Counted from the stretch's first letter, positions 16,329 to 25,402 are shown. The stretch: DNA of 33,169 nt from CAVOBC01 sp963693635 (GCA_963693635.1 CAVOBC010000007.1:1-33169), one strand, 5' to 3'. Notes: generated by a model not told the origin, from the sequence alone. A program made the numbers and translations.

Positions 16329-17972
16329 TCACCCCAGGTACGAGCCGCCACTCACACGACCCGCCTTCGGGTCGGTGATGACATGAACGACTGCGGGTCG
16401 GTTGGCCCCGAGTGCACGGGCGAGCGCGGGCGCCAGTTGGTCGGCGGTCTCGACGCGTTCCATGTGCCCGTCGACCATTTCTGCGAGCTTCTCGTAGTTG
16501 GCCGGCAGCAGCTTGGCGATTCGCGGCGAGTCGGCAGGAAACATGGCGTCCTGAATCGTGTGCCCGGCGATGCCCTCATTGTTGCAGACGACAAAGACCA
16601 CGTTGGCGCCGACCCGTGCTGCGGTCTCCACCTCCATGGCGGCTGCGCCGAACGCATAGTCGCCGAGGACCGCAACGGATGTCGAGTCCGGTCGCGCGAG
16701 TTTGGCGCCGATGGCATAGGGAACGCCGGTGCCCATGCAGCCGGTGGTGCCCGCATTGAAGCGTGACCTCGCAACATAGCTGGGCAGCAGAACGCGGCCG
16801 ATACCCATCGTTATCTCACCGTCTACGGCGATATTTGCGTCGCGGGGCAGGGCGTCCTTGACCGCAGTCAGAACCCGATGCGGGTCAAGCGGACTGGCAT
16901 TGGACTCCACCCGATCAGTCAGGCGTGAATTGTTGTCTGCGCTGCGTGCGGCAAGTGATTCCATCCAACCGGTGCCGGTGCAGGCGAGGGGGCGATCGGC
17001 CAACCGCTCGACAAGTGCGTGCGCCGCGTTGGCGGCGTCAGCGATGATGCCGATCTCGACGTCCGCTGCGCTCCACATTTCCTCTGCGACCACGTCAATC
17101 TGCGCGATGCGCACGCCCTCTGCGTAGCGTGGCGCTTTGCCGAACTGAAAGATCCAGTTGAAGCGACCGCCGATCATGACAATCGCGTCGGCGTCGGCAA
17201 GGGCTGCGGAGCGCGCGGCATTCATGAAGGCGGGATGGTCGTCAGGAATCACGCCACGACCCATCGGCGACGTGATGTACGGGATGCCGAGACTGACGAG
17301 TTCGGTGAGTGGCTCGCCCGCATCTGCCCAGGCGGCACCTTTGCCCAGCATGATCAGCGGACGCTGGGCCGTTCTCAGCATGTCGGCAACCTCGTCCATC
17401 GCTGCCGGGTCAGGGTGTGGTGCAAAGACGTTGGGCATCCGTTCGCGAATACCCGCTTTGTCTTCTTCGATTCGGCGTGACACGTGCTCGCCGGGGAAGT
17501 CGAGATAGACACCGCCGGGGCGTCCCGAGATGGACTTGCCGAGGGCAAGATGCGTTAGTTCTGCAATTCGTGACGTACTGTCCACCTGCTGGATCCACTT
17601 GCAGGCGGGCCGGGCGAAGGCCATCTGGTCCGCTTCCTGGAAACCACCCAGACCACGCGTCGAACTCTGCGCAGACCCGCCGAGCACGACAAGGGGCATT
17701 GATGATTCGGTCGCGACATACAAAGGCGTGATGGCATTGGTCATGCCGGGGCCGGATGCTGCGACCATGACGCCCGGCTTGCGGTTGACATAACCCCACG
17801 CGCTCGCCATGAAGCAGGCGGATTCCTCGTGACGACAGTTGACGACGGTCATGCCGATTTCTGTCGCGCCGGCAAACACCTGGATCATGGGGCCGCCGAC
17901 GACCCCGAATATTGTGTCGACACCCGCGGCTTTGAGTTGTCGTGCCGCGATCTGGCCACCGTTTAGTTCCAT
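16329..17972 (-). CDS. Thiamine-diphosphate enzyme, oxalyl-CoA decarboxylase / 2-hydroxyacyl-CoA lyase-like
   Basis: A 547-residue, three-domain ThDP enzyme. The catalytic Glu49 sits in NCRHEESACFMA. The segment ASGPGMTNAITPL and the run from EADQMAFARPACKWI to SGRPGGVYLDFPGEHV resemble oxalyl-CoA decarboxylase and 2-hydroxyacyl-CoA lyase more than acetolactate synthase. The cofactor motif is GDYAFGAAAMEVET ending in VVCNNEG, with the first G-D-G changed to G-D-Y. It would cleave or decarboxylate a 2-oxo- or 2-hydroxyacyl-CoA. The start at 17972 (MELNGGQIAARQL) matches the family; the frame is open 47 codons further upstream. It is divergent from an oxalate/formate-type MFS gene, which supports a linked substrate. 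Confidence 0.88.
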   Translation of the reverse strand: MELNGGQIAARQLKAAGVDTIFGVVGGPMIQVFAGATEIGMTVVNCRHEESACFMASAWGYVNRKPGVMVAASGPGMTNAITPLYVATESSMPLVVLGGSAQSSTRGLGGFQEADQMAFARPACKWIQQVDSTSRIAELTHLALGKSISGRPGGVYLDFPGEHVSRRIEEDKAGIRERMPNVFAPHPDPAAMDEVADMLRTAQRPLIMLGKGAAWADAGEPLTELVSLGIPYITSPMGRGVIPDDHPAFMNAARSAALADADAIVMIGGRFNWIFQFGKAPRYAEGVRIAQIDVVAEEMWSAADVEIGIIADAANAAHALVERLADRPLACTGTGWMESLAARSADNNSRLTDRVESNASPLDPHRVLTAVKDALPRDANIAVDGEITMGIGRVLLPSYVARSRFNAGTTGCMGTGVPYAIGAKLARPDSTSVAVLGDYAFGAAAMEVETAARVGANVVFVVCNNEGIAGHTIQDAMFPADSPRIAKLLPANYEKLAEMVDGHMERVETADQLAPALARALGANRPAVVHVITDPKAGRVSGGSYLG

Positions 17973-18166
17973 GACTGTGTCCCATAATTTGAGTTGGACG
18001 GAGCATAGTCCGGTCGGCGGCGATAAGACATCGAGCGACCGGCGCCTGGCGGTTGTCATAACTAATTCCTGTCCCAACCACACTTGCATGAATTTGAGCA
18101 GTCCAATGCTCACTTTGGCCTTCGGGAGAGGGCACCGTACTCCCTGAAACTGGTACCATCGCCGTC

Positions 18167-18272
18167 TTTCAACCCTTCAACCTTTCAACCCTTTCAACCC
18201 TTTCAACCCTTTCAACCCTTTCAACCCTTTCAACCCTTTCAACCCTCAGCCTTCACCCTTCACCCTTCACCC
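18167..18272. repeat. Minisatellite: TTTCAACCC x about 8, then TTCACCC x 3
   Basis: The 9-bp unit repeats from 18167 to about 18245, followed by 7-bp TTCACCC units to 18272. It ends about 10 bp before the MFS start and fills the place where its ribosome site should be. Read in the MFS frame, the 9-bp unit encodes Phe-Gln-Pro repeats without a stop. Confidence 0.93.
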
Positions 18273-18281
18273 TTTCAACCG

Positions 18282-19541
18282 ATGGTGCGATCAATGTCGC
18301 AGTTGATTTCGCGTCGCCCCATCTACTTCGGTTATTGGCTGATCGGTGCTGCTTTTGTAGCCCAGTTTGCGGCTGCCGGGATGCAAAATTACGTAATCGG
18401 CCCGTTCCTGACGCCGATGACGCTCGAACTTGAGTGGACCCGGGCCGAGTACACCATCTCTCGCACGATTGGCCAGTTCGTCGCTGCGGGGGCGGGGTTC
18501 CTGATCGGTGCGAAAGTCGATCGCTACGGTCCGCGGCGATTCATGCTGACGGGCGCGGTGTTGCTTGCAATCGCGCTCTTCTTGAGTGGCTACGTAACGA
18601 GTCTTTGGCACTGGATCGTGCTGAACGGTCTTGCGGTTTCGATTGGTGCGTCGCTGGTCGGCAACTTCGTTGTCAACGTTACGCTTTCCCGGTGGTTCGT
18701 CAATTTTCGCGGGCGAGCGATCGCTTTTGCGGCCATGGGGGTCTCTGCAGCTGGCATTGTGCTGACACCGCTCGTGACGTTCTCCATTGATGCGGTTGGC
18801 TGGCGCGACACCTGGCACCTGTTGGGGCTTGGTACCTTGCTGGTCATCACGCCGATTTGTCTCGTGATGCGGCGTTCACCGGAAGATTACGGGCTGGAAC
18901 CGGATGGTGGAACGGCGGTTGCGAGCGCGGCCCAGCGCGTCAAAGACGACTTTGCCAATTCGCTGACCCGGCGTGAGGCGCTGCGAACCGTTACCTTCTA
19001 TTGGCTCGTGATCGCGTTTGGGCTCTTCACGATTAATATCCCGGTCATGCTGCTGCAGACGCTGCCGTTCATGACCGACGCGGGCTTCCCGCGCTCGACC
19101 GGCGCGTTCATGATCGTGCTCATCAGCATTCCGGCTTTTGCATCAAAGCCGGTGTGGGGATGGCTCATCGACGGTGTCCGCGGCGCGCCGCTTGCGGCGA
19201 TCTCGTCAGCCCTTTCTGCCGTTTCGCTCGTCATGATTGTGTTTGGCGTCAGCACAGGCCCGATCTGGGTGACCTATGCCGGTTTCGTCCTGCTCGGCTT
19301 CGGTTGGGGCGGCATGATCCCGTTGCAGGAGGTCATCTGGGCCTCCTATTTTGGCCGACGTCACTTAGGTGCGGTGCGCAGCGCCGCGCTGCCGTTTGCG
19401 CTCGTCTTTGGCGCAGGTGCCCCGCTTGCCACATCCTATAGCTTTGATGTCATCGGCAATTACAACGCTGCCTTCCTGACTCTTGCTGCGCTCAGCCTTC
19501 TGGCGGCCGTGCTGCTTCTGGTCGTGCCGAAACCCCGGTAG
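18282..19541 (+). CDS. MFS transporter, oxalate/formate antiporter (OFA) or monocarboxylate type
   Basis: A 419-residue inner-membrane protein with 12 predicted helices. Typical features of the OFA/monocarboxylate branch are the opening FGYWLIGAAFVAQFAAAGMQ, the segment LELEWTRAEYTISRTIGQF, the loop-2/3 motif GAKVDRYGPRRFM, and RRSPEDYGLEPDG before the central loop. It probably carries a carboxylate or oxalate-like anion. ATGs at 18282 and 18294 are candidate starts. Neither has a normal ribosome site because the minisatellite lies directly upstream, and the frame is open through the repeats back to 18084. It is divergent from the oxalyl-CoA-decarboxylase-like gene. Confidence 0.9.
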   Translation: MVRSMSQLISRRPIYFGYWLIGAAFVAQFAAAGMQNYVIGPFLTPMTLELEWTRAEYTISRTIGQFVAAGAGFLIGAKVDRYGPRRFMLTGAVLLAIALFLSGYVTSLWHWIVLNGLAVSIGASLVGNFVVNVTLSRWFVNFRGRAIAFAAMGVSAAGIVLTPLVTFSIDAVGWRDTWHLLGLGTLLVITPICLVMRRSPEDYGLEPDGGTAVASAAQRVKDDFANSLTRREALRTVTFYWLVIAFGLFTINIPVMLLQTLPFMTDAGFPRSTGAFMIVLISIPAFASKPVWGWLIDGVRGAPLAAISSALSAVSLVMIVFGVSTGPIWVTYAGFVLLGFGWGGMIPLQEVIWASYFGRRHLGAVRSAALPFALVFGAGAPLATSYSFDVIGNYNAAFLTLAALSLLAAVLLLVVPKPR

Positions 19542-19586
19542 CTACAGTGCAGGGCCATCGCTGCGAATGCCAAAGTCGGTGCGGGT

Positions 19587-20351
19587 TCACAATCCGTTGT
19601 CATGAAGGAACGCGGATACCGCCCGGTTGAATGCTACGGGCTGGTCGATGTTGGAGGCGTGGCCCGCATCCGGGATGACGACCTTTTTTGCGTTTGGAAT
19701 CTTTTCGCTCATGTAATCGGTTGCCTTCAGGAACGGCTCGTCGTTCGCCCCGACAAGAACCAGTGACGGCACCGTGATGTTGGTCAGAGACTGGATGACG
19801 GAAGGGTCGTGTTGCGTCAGCATGCCCCGGGCCGCGTGGGCGAGGCCCGCTGCACTCTTGTGTTGGGTTGCAGCCATCTCCACGCTGCGGCCGGTCAATG
19901 CGGCAAGCCCTTTCTCATCCAGGTTGCCTCCGGTCGCGTTTGCGGTCTGATTCCATGCGTCGCGGCCACGATCACTGTTGTATCCGGGCCCGGTGTCGAT
20001 GATCAGCAAACAGTGGGTTCGCCCGGGATGCGCGAGGTTGAAGGCAAGCGACATGTACCCGCCCAGCGACAAGCCGCCGATGACCGACTGTTCGCAGCCG
20101 TGGTGGTCGAGCAGCGCGGCCATGTCCGCGACTGTGTGAGCTTCGGAGTAGGCGTCAGGATCGTCAGGCGAAGCGGACCGGCCGTGACCGCGCATATCCC
20201 AGAGAATCAGTGTGTGCTCGCTGCTCAGGGCATCGATCTGCCCCTGCCACATCTGCGAGGTCGCTGAGAAACCATGGGTCAGAAGGATTGCGGGCCCGGC
20301 GCCGTGGGTTTCAAAATAGAGGGTCGTATCGTTGATTTCGATGGTGCTCAT
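19587..20351 (-). CDS. Alpha/beta hydrolase
   Basis: A 254-residue cytoplasmic hydrolase of the 3-oxoadipate enol-lactonase / haloperoxidase-like branch. Visible are the oxyanion segment LLTHGFSATSQMW, the strand LILWDMRGHGRSASP, the nucleophile elbow IGGLSLGGYMS (Ser), the acid in LVGANDEPF and the catalytic His in DAGHASNID. The triad is complete. It cleaves an ester, lactone or C-C bond of unknown identity. The ATG at 20351 lies in a 17-bp duplicated segment (copies at 20340 and 20357) that carries a second ATG out of frame. It is downstream of the Tet-like MFS gene by 83 bp on the same strand, so they may be co-transcribed. Confidence 0.9.
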   Translation of the reverse strand: MSTIEINDTTLYFETHGAGPAILLTHGFSATSQMWQGQIDALSSEHTLILWDMRGHGRSASPDDPDAYSEAHTVADMAALLDHHGCEQSVIGGLSLGGYMSLAFNLAHPGRTHCLLIIDTGPGYNSDRGRDAWNQTANATGGNLDEKGLAALTGRSVEMAATQHKSAAGLAHAARGMLTQHDPSVIQSLTNITVPSLVLVGANDEPFLKATDYMSEKIPNAKKVVIPDAGHASNIDQPVAFNRAVSAFLHDNGL

Positions 20352-20401
20352 GGGTAGATGGTGCTCATAGGTCGATTGGGTTCATTTCGTGCGTCAGGTC
20401 G

Positions 20402-20419
20402 TGGGTGGGTGGGTGGGTG
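20402..20419. repeat. GGGT microsatellite in the intergenic space
   Basis: Four to five GGGT units lie between the MFS exporter and the alpha/beta hydrolase. G-runs of three could form a quadruplex on the plus strand. No role is evident. Confidence 0.8.
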
Positions 20420-20434
20420 CAAGGGATTGAGCCG

Positions 20435-21670
20435 TCACCCTGAGTCTGCTGTCCCGCCCGTTGGCGTGGCAACGTGCCGCACGTTGGCGGCGAACAGGAA
20501 AATCGCGATTATCGCCAGCACTGCGGCGACCAGGAATCCTGCACCGGGCAGGTAGATGGGCGCGCAATCACTGGTGAAGTAGGTGAATACCTGCGTGATT
20601 GCGAAGGGACCGATGATCGCGGCCAGGCTGCCGACGCTCGCATTCACACCCTGCAACTCGCCCTGTTGGTTCGCAGGCACCTGATTCGACATGATGCTCG
20701 AGACGGCCGGGCCGACCATGTTCGAGAGCGCGGACATCAGCATCCATGCGTAGAGCACAAGCCCATTCGGCGCAAGTGCGATGCCGATGTAGGCCGATGC
20801 GGCTGCCAGCAAGCCGATGAACGCGGTGCGTTGTGGCCCGAAGCGGGGAATCACAATGCGAATCAGGTAGCCCTGCACAAATGCCATCAATATGCCCACG
20901 ACACCCAACGAGAGTCCGACATCTAACGGCGACCAGTCGAACTTCTCCATCGTGTAGAAGCTCCAGTTGGACGGGTAGACGTGGTGCCCGATGTTGTAGA
21001 CGAACATCACGCCGAGAAGCCCGATCAACATGGGAAAGCGGCCGATTTGTTTCAACGCGTTGTGTGGCAGCGCACGGGCCAGTTCGAACGGACGGCGGTT
21101 TTCCTGAGGGAGCGTCTCGCGCAATACAATGAGGCCATAGCCGGTGTTGACGAACGCAAGTGCCGCGGCGGCAAAGAACGGTGCCCGCGTGTCCCATTCG
21201 CCGAGCAGACCGCCGAGCGTTGGGCCGAAGATGAAGCCAAGGCCGAATGCCATACCAAGCAGACCAAAATTCTGCGCCCGCTCCTCTGGCGGGGTCACGT
21301 CCGCGATCAGGGCGTTGGCAGTGGAATAGGTCGCGCTCGCGAAGCCCGTCAGCACACGCCCCAGAAAGAGTACCCACAGCGTCGTCGCCAGCCCCGAGAT
21401 GACGTAATAGATGCCCAGCGTGAAGAGGGAAGCGAGCAGAACCGGCTTGCGGCCGAAGCGGTCGCTCAGGTTGCCGAGGATCGGTGCCGCGAGAAACTGC
21501 AGCGCGGCGAAGCTGACGACGAGGTAGCCCGCGACGGCAGATGTTGACGACAGATCACCGCCGGTCAATTCCATCAGGAGGTTCGGCAATACCGGCATGA
21601 TGAGACCGAACCCGACTGTGTCGATGAACGCGGTGATGACAACGAAGATCATCGCGTGCTTCTTGTTCAC
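20435..21670 (-). CDS. MFS exporter, Tet(A)/TCR-like drug:H+ antiporter
   Basis: A 411-residue, 12-helix inner-membrane protein. The family signature is strong: the opening FVVITAFIDTVGFGLIMPVL, motif A GNLSDRFGRKPVLL after helix 2, the helix-4 segment GRVLTGFASATYSTANA, then ADVTPPEERAQNFG and motif C GFIFGPTLGGLLG. These mark the TetA-like 12-helix drug:H+ antiporters. It probably exports a hydrophobic compound; tetracycline specificity cannot be claimed. The ATG at 21670 (MNKKHAMIFVV) is preceded by AGGAGAGTGAG, a good ribosome site. The neighbouring hydrolase may act on the same compound. Confidence 0.93.
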   Translation of the reverse strand: MNKKHAMIFVVITAFIDTVGFGLIMPVLPNLLMELTGGDLSSTSAVAGYLVVSFAALQFLAAPILGNLSDRFGRKPVLLASLFTLGIYYVISGLATTLWVLFLGRVLTGFASATYSTANALIADVTPPEERAQNFGLLGMAFGLGFIFGPTLGGLLGEWDTRAPFFAAAALAFVNTGYGLIVLRETLPQENRRPFELARALPHNALKQIGRFPMLIGLLGVMFVYNIGHHVYPSNWSFYTMEKFDWSPLDVGLSLGVVGILMAFVQGYLIRIVIPRFGPQRTAFIGLLAAASAYIGIALAPNGLVLYAWMLMSALSNMVGPAVSSIMSNQVPANQQGELQGVNASVGSLAAIIGPFAITQVFTYFTSDCAPIYLPGAGFLVAAVLAIIAIFLFAANVRHVATPTGGTADSG

Positions 21671-21987
21671 TCACTCTCCTCTTTGCGAGTCGAAACGGCT
21701 CGGGTTCCGGGGCGCAGCGCGTCGGGTGTGTTACTCCCTGACATTGGGCTTAAGGCGCCGCTCCTGTGCGCGGGCGAGCACCAAAGCGTGGGGATAAATC
21801 TGTTCGGTTGTGCGTGTTGGCACAACCTTCGCATCCACGTTGGCGCGCGGCTTTTATTGATGTGGCTCTTATTGATGTGGATAGCATAGGCGTGCGTGCG
21901 GGTATTGCCGCCCGACTGCCTCTGGCCAACCATGCTGCCGTCTTGGCGCCGGTGAGGTGGTCAACCCGGGATCGACAGAGGCTACTG
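21671..21987. other. Intergenic region with a 15-bp duplication
   Basis: No gene is seen. CTTTTATTGATGTGG and CTCTTATTGATGTGG stand side by side at 21851-21880 (14 of 15 bases equal). The region contains the promoter of the Tet-like MFS gene and the end of the esterase gene. Confidence 0.45.
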
Positions 21988-23685
21988 TCAGAGCCTCTTA
22001 CGCTTGTGCTTGTCGAAGAAATCAAAGATGTCCGCCATCTTCTGCGGCGCGATGTCACTGTGACCGCCGCCTGGCACTTCGAGGTAGCTGACGGTTGCTT
22101 CTGCGTCCTGCAGGGCCTTGACCATCTGGCGAGATCCTTCGACCGACACGGTCCGGTCAGCGTCGCCATGCACGACAACCTGTGCAATATGCTTGATGGT
22201 GTCAGCGGTATTGGGGTCGCCGCGGCCTGCGATGGGGCCGAGTCCGGCCCAAATGTCGGGGTGCTTCGCCGCGATCCGCCAGGTGCCGATTGCACCCATC
22301 GAATGGCCCATCAGGTAGATGCGGCGTTTGTCGATGTTGAAAGTTTCCTGCGCAAGGTCCAGCACCTGCATCACGTCTGCTTCGCTCAGTTCGCCCCGGC
22401 GTGGGTCGCCGCGGCGGCTCGATCCGTATCCGCCGTCAACGCGATAGCCCATGGGCGCGACCATGATGTAACCGCGTTCCTCGGCGAGCGGCTTCATGCC
22501 GTAAAACTCCCGGAACATGGAGTCCTCGTTGCCGCCGAGTCCGTGCAGGGCGACGATGAGTGGGAACGGCTTGCCTTTCCGGCGTTTTTTCTGGTTTTTA
22601 CTTTTGGTCGGATTGGACGAAACGTATGCCGCAGGTACGAAGATCCGATAAGGCATGATTTCACCCGCGGCCGATAGCAGGTAGTGGCGTTCGAAGTCGC
22701 CGGCACGATCTGTGAATGGATCCTTATTCGCTTTTGCCGCCTCGGCGACGGACTCTGCCGCGGCAATCTCCTCATCGATGTCGAAGCCGCGCGACGGCAC
22801 CATCCCGGCGTTCACTTTGCGCATGAAGTCCAGCGGATAGAGGATATCCGCTTGCAGGCGCTCGGATGCAGACGCCGCCCCTGCGCGCAGCGCAGCGACG
22901 CGGGTGTCCAGATTCCTGCGGACATAGATCAGAACTGATGTCGTGCCAATTTCTGCGCCTTCGCTCATGACCGTCGCATACATTTCGTAATCGCCATCCG
23001 CGACTTTGCTGACATCTATCTCCGCGACTGCTGGTTCTGCAATGAGGTCGAAGCCAGCGTCCGGGACATTGCCGAGGTCCATCAATTTCTTGCCCGGCGC
23101 GCCACGCCCGCGCCGGCCCGTGCGCTTTTCATGTAACGCCAGTTGGACAGAGATGCGACTGGTTTTGAGCAGGGTGGAGGGATAAATCTGTCCAAGGCGC
23201 ACGGTGAGCAGTCGCGACGGGTCTACGAAATCGTTACTTGTGCGCAGCACGAGCGATGCGCTGAAGTCGTCTGTTTCAGTCCAGGTGCCGCGACTGGTTA
23301 GCGCGAGGCCCCTGGCGAGTTGGCGTCTGGCTTCGCCCGCCCGACCACTCGTGAACGCGGCAAAGAGTGCGGTGTCAACTTCCGCGATCCGGGCCGCGAG
23401 GTCTCCCTCGGGCGTCGAACGCGCCTTGGACATGCCGTAGACGAGGCCGAGCGACGAGAGGCTGGGCAAGGCATCGGCCGACGTTACCGGCGCGGTCAGT
23501 GACAGGACGATACCCGTCGCGAACACCAGTGAAGCCACGCGTGATACGACCTTTGACGGCGCGCTTGATCGCATTATCGCGGGCGGTTGTGCGAAGCGAG
23601 TGCCGGGGTGGCCGTTTGCTTCAATCGGTCGCGCGCTGGGGCAGGGCCTGCCACGGGCAGCATGGGAGAAGAGGCGCATGATCAT
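21988..23685 (-). CDS. Secreted alpha/beta-hydrolase esterase (PHB-depolymerase/feruloyl-esterase-like)
   Basis: A 565-residue two-part protein. The first 330 residues follow a signal sequence (VVSRVASLVFATGIVLSL, cleaved near TSADA) and form an uncharacterised beta-rich region. The catalytic domain begins at about MPYRIFVPAAY and has the oxyanion turn LIVALHGLGGNEDSMF, nucleophile YLMGHSMGAIGTW (Ser), acid VVHGDADRTVSV and base EVPGGGHSD. This is the peptidase/PHB-depolymerase-like esterase arrangement. The ATG at 23685 has AGAGGA 7 nt upstream and gives a 37-residue extension before the usual signal peptide; an ATG at 23574 gives a standard signal but no ribosome site. A Lys/Arg-rich loop (KSKNQKKRRKGK) lies just before the catalytic core. 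Confidence 0.88.
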   Translation of the reverse strand: MIMRLFSHAARGRPCPSARPIEANGHPGTRFAQPPAIMRSSAPSKVVSRVASLVFATGIVLSLTAPVTSADALPSLSSLGLVYGMSKARSTPEGDLAARIAEVDTALFAAFTSGRAGEARRQLARGLALTSRGTWTETDDFSASLVLRTSNDFVDPSRLLTVRLGQIYPSTLLKTSRISVQLALHEKRTGRRGRGAPGKKLMDLGNVPDAGFDLIAEPAVAEIDVSKVADGDYEMYATVMSEGAEIGTTSVLIYVRRNLDTRVAALRAGAASASERLQADILYPLDFMRKVNAGMVPSRGFDIDEEIAAAESVAEAAKANKDPFTDRAGDFERHYLLSAAGEIMPYRIFVPAAYVSSNPTKSKNQKKRRKGKPFPLIVALHGLGGNEDSMFREFYGMKPLAEERGYIMVAPMGYRVDGGYGSSRRGDPRRGELSEADVMQVLDLAQETFNIDKRRIYLMGHSMGAIGTWRIAAKHPDIWAGLGPIAGRGDPNTADTIKHIAQVVVHGDADRTVSVEGSRQMVKALQDAEATVSYLEVPGGGHSDIAPQKMADIFDFFDKHKRKRL

Positions 23686-23874
23686 GTTGAGTTCCTCTGT
23701 AAATGTCGCAGCAGATCACTAAACCCAGCGGCAGTCAAAAGCGCGAGCGCAGGGTGTGGCCGGTGTGGCCGGTGCGGGTTGAGCGTCTTGCTGGCGTTCG
23801 CGAATGCTGGCCGCCCCCGTATGGGGCTGGCAACTGTGGCAGTATTGATCGTCCCCTTCCATTTGGTAAATGCC

Positions 23875-24768
23875 ATGACAGGACCTGGTAAATCGACGGT
23901 TTGGATTTCGCCCGCAAAATGGCTGTTATTTGCGCTTGGCTTGATGCTCGTGATCGCGCAACCGGCAAACGCCGCGCCAGACGTGTGGGGCAAGCCGTTT
24001 CCGGGTCATCGCGTGATCGGCAATCTGTATGCGGTCGGGACCTATGACCTGGCGGTCTTTCTGATTACGTCGGACGAAGGCCACATGCTGATCAACACCG
24101 GTCTTGAGGACTCAACCGCGCTCATTCGAGAGAACGTCTCTTCATTGGGCTTCAGGTTGGAGGACGTGCGGGTCCTGCTGACCATGCAAGCACACTGGGA
24201 TCACGCGGCGGCGTTTGCCGAGATCAAGGCGCTGACGTCGGCGCGAATGCTCGCGACTCGGGGTGATGCGCGCGTCCTCGAAGATGGCGGGTTGTCAGAC
24301 CCGCACTTCGGTGGAAAAGTCTCCTTCAAGCCAGTCACGGTCGATCGGATCATTGCTGATGGCGAGGTGATCTCGCTCGGTGACATCCGACTCCGTGTAC
24401 ATGAACATCCGGGTCATACGGAAGGTAGCTCCAGCTATACCATGGTCGTGAGTGAGGGTGGCCGTGATTACCGCGTTGCTATTGCGAATATGGGCACCAT
24501 CAACGCGGGCAAAAAGCTGTTTGTTGACCCGACCTATCCCGGTGCCGGGCAGGATTTCGCCGACACTTACCGCAAGCAGCGGGCAATGCAGGTTGATGTG
24601 TGGGTGGCCGCCCACGGCAGTCAATACGGTCTCCACGACAAATTTAAGCCCGGCCAGGCGTACGCTCCGTCGACCTTTGTCGATCCTGCGGGTTTTCTGG
24701 CGGCGATCTCGCGGCTTGAGAAGCACTACAAGGAATACGTCGCGAAGGAACGGAGTCATTCGGAGTAG
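23875..24768 (+). CDS. Subclass B3-like metallo-beta-lactamase-fold hydrolase with GOB-type Gln ligand
   Basis: A 297-residue exported protein. The signal peptide is KWLLFALGLMLVIAQPANA, so it acts in the periplasm. The zinc motif is Gln105-x-His107-x-Asp109-His110 (MQAHWDHAA), His181 in HPGHTEGSSSY and His247 in AAHGSQYGLHDK. Most B3 enzymes have HxHxDH; Gln at the first position is the hallmark of the GOB group. Length and motif spacing fit B3 enzymes, so beta-lactam hydrolysis is possible, but lactonase or other activity is also possible. The ATG at 23875 was chosen for the signal peptide; an ATG at 23821 is in frame. It is divergent from the esterase and 92 bp before the VOC gene. Confidence 0.85.
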   Translation: MTGPGKSTVWISPAKWLLFALGLMLVIAQPANAAPDVWGKPFPGHRVIGNLYAVGTYDLAVFLITSDEGHMLINTGLEDSTALIRENVSSLGFRLEDVRVLLTMQAHWDHAAAFAEIKALTSARMLATRGDARVLEDGGLSDPHFGGKVSFKPVTVDRIIADGEVISLGDIRLRVHEHPGHTEGSSSYTMVVSEGGRDYRVAIANMGTINAGKKLFVDPTYPGAGQDFADTYRKQRAMQVDVWVAAHGSQYGLHDKFKPGQAYAPSTFVDPAGFLAAISRLEKHYKEYVAKERSHSE

Positions 24769-24860
24769 ACGCTTGCCGTGGCTTGCAAACCAGCCGTCTC
24801 CAGGAGCCATCTCCAGGAAAGAAGCCTCGCGATTCCAGGAATTAACGAAGGAGTAGATGG

Positions 24861-25385
24861 ATGAAACTGAGCTGGTCGCACGCGGTTCTCTATGTTCGTG
24901 AGCCGGACAAGATGATTGACTTCTATACGCAGGTGCTGGGTTTCGCGCTGACTGATCGGGGGCCGCTCGGTAAGAGCGACGGGCCGGAGATCATGTTCTT
25001 CAGTCAGGAACCGGAGGAGCACCATCAGGTGGCGATGATCACGACGCGCAAAGATGAGACGCCGTCAAACACCGTCAACCACTTTGCGTTTCGGGTGGAT
25101 GAGTTTGAGGAAGTGCGTCAACTGGCCCGGACACTGGCGGGCGTCGACGGCGTCAAGGTCGCCCCGCTGTCGCATGGCAACACGTTGTCGATTTATTTCA
25201 ATGATCCCGAGGGCAATGGCCTTGAGGTGTTCTGGGACACCCCGTGGCATGTCGCGCAACCGCAGGGTCAGCCATGGGATCTCGCGCTTGCCGAGGACGA
25301 TGCCCTTGCGTGGGTCAAGTCCTCCTTTGGTGGCGAGTCAAGCTTTGTGCCGCGCGAGGAGTTTTATGGACCCCGTCGCGGATAG
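24861..25385 (+). CDS. VOC-family protein, extradiol-dioxygenase-like
   Basis: A 174-residue protein with two beta-alpha-beta-beta-beta modules of the vicinal oxygen chelate fold. Module one opens with SHAVLYVREPDKMIDFYTQV and includes VLGFALTDRG; module two contains VNHFAFRVDEFEEVRQLART and ends in IYFNDPEGNGLEVFWDTPW. His7, the His of NHFAF and the Glu of GLEVFW are in the metal-ligand positions of type I extradiol dioxygenases, so a metal site is likely. GAAGGAG 7 nt before the ATG at 24861 is a good ribosome site. It lies 17 bp before a flavin monooxygenase-like gene and is likely in one operon with it, suggesting ring hydroxylation followed by ring cleavage. Confidence 0.88.
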   Translation: MKLSWSHAVLYVREPDKMIDFYTQVLGFALTDRGPLGKSDGPEIMFFSQEPEEHHQVAMITTRKDETPSNTVNHFAFRVDEFEEVRQLARTLAGVDGVKVAPLSHGNTLSIYFNDPEGNGLEVFWDTPWHVAQPQGQPWDLALAEDDALAWVKSSFGGESSFVPREEFYGPRRG

Positions 25386-25402
25386 GCGGCAGGGTACGGG
25401 CG

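Noticed and set aside
18167..18272. CRISPR array
   Set aside because: Units are 9 and 7 bp and contiguous with no spacers, so this is a minisatellite.
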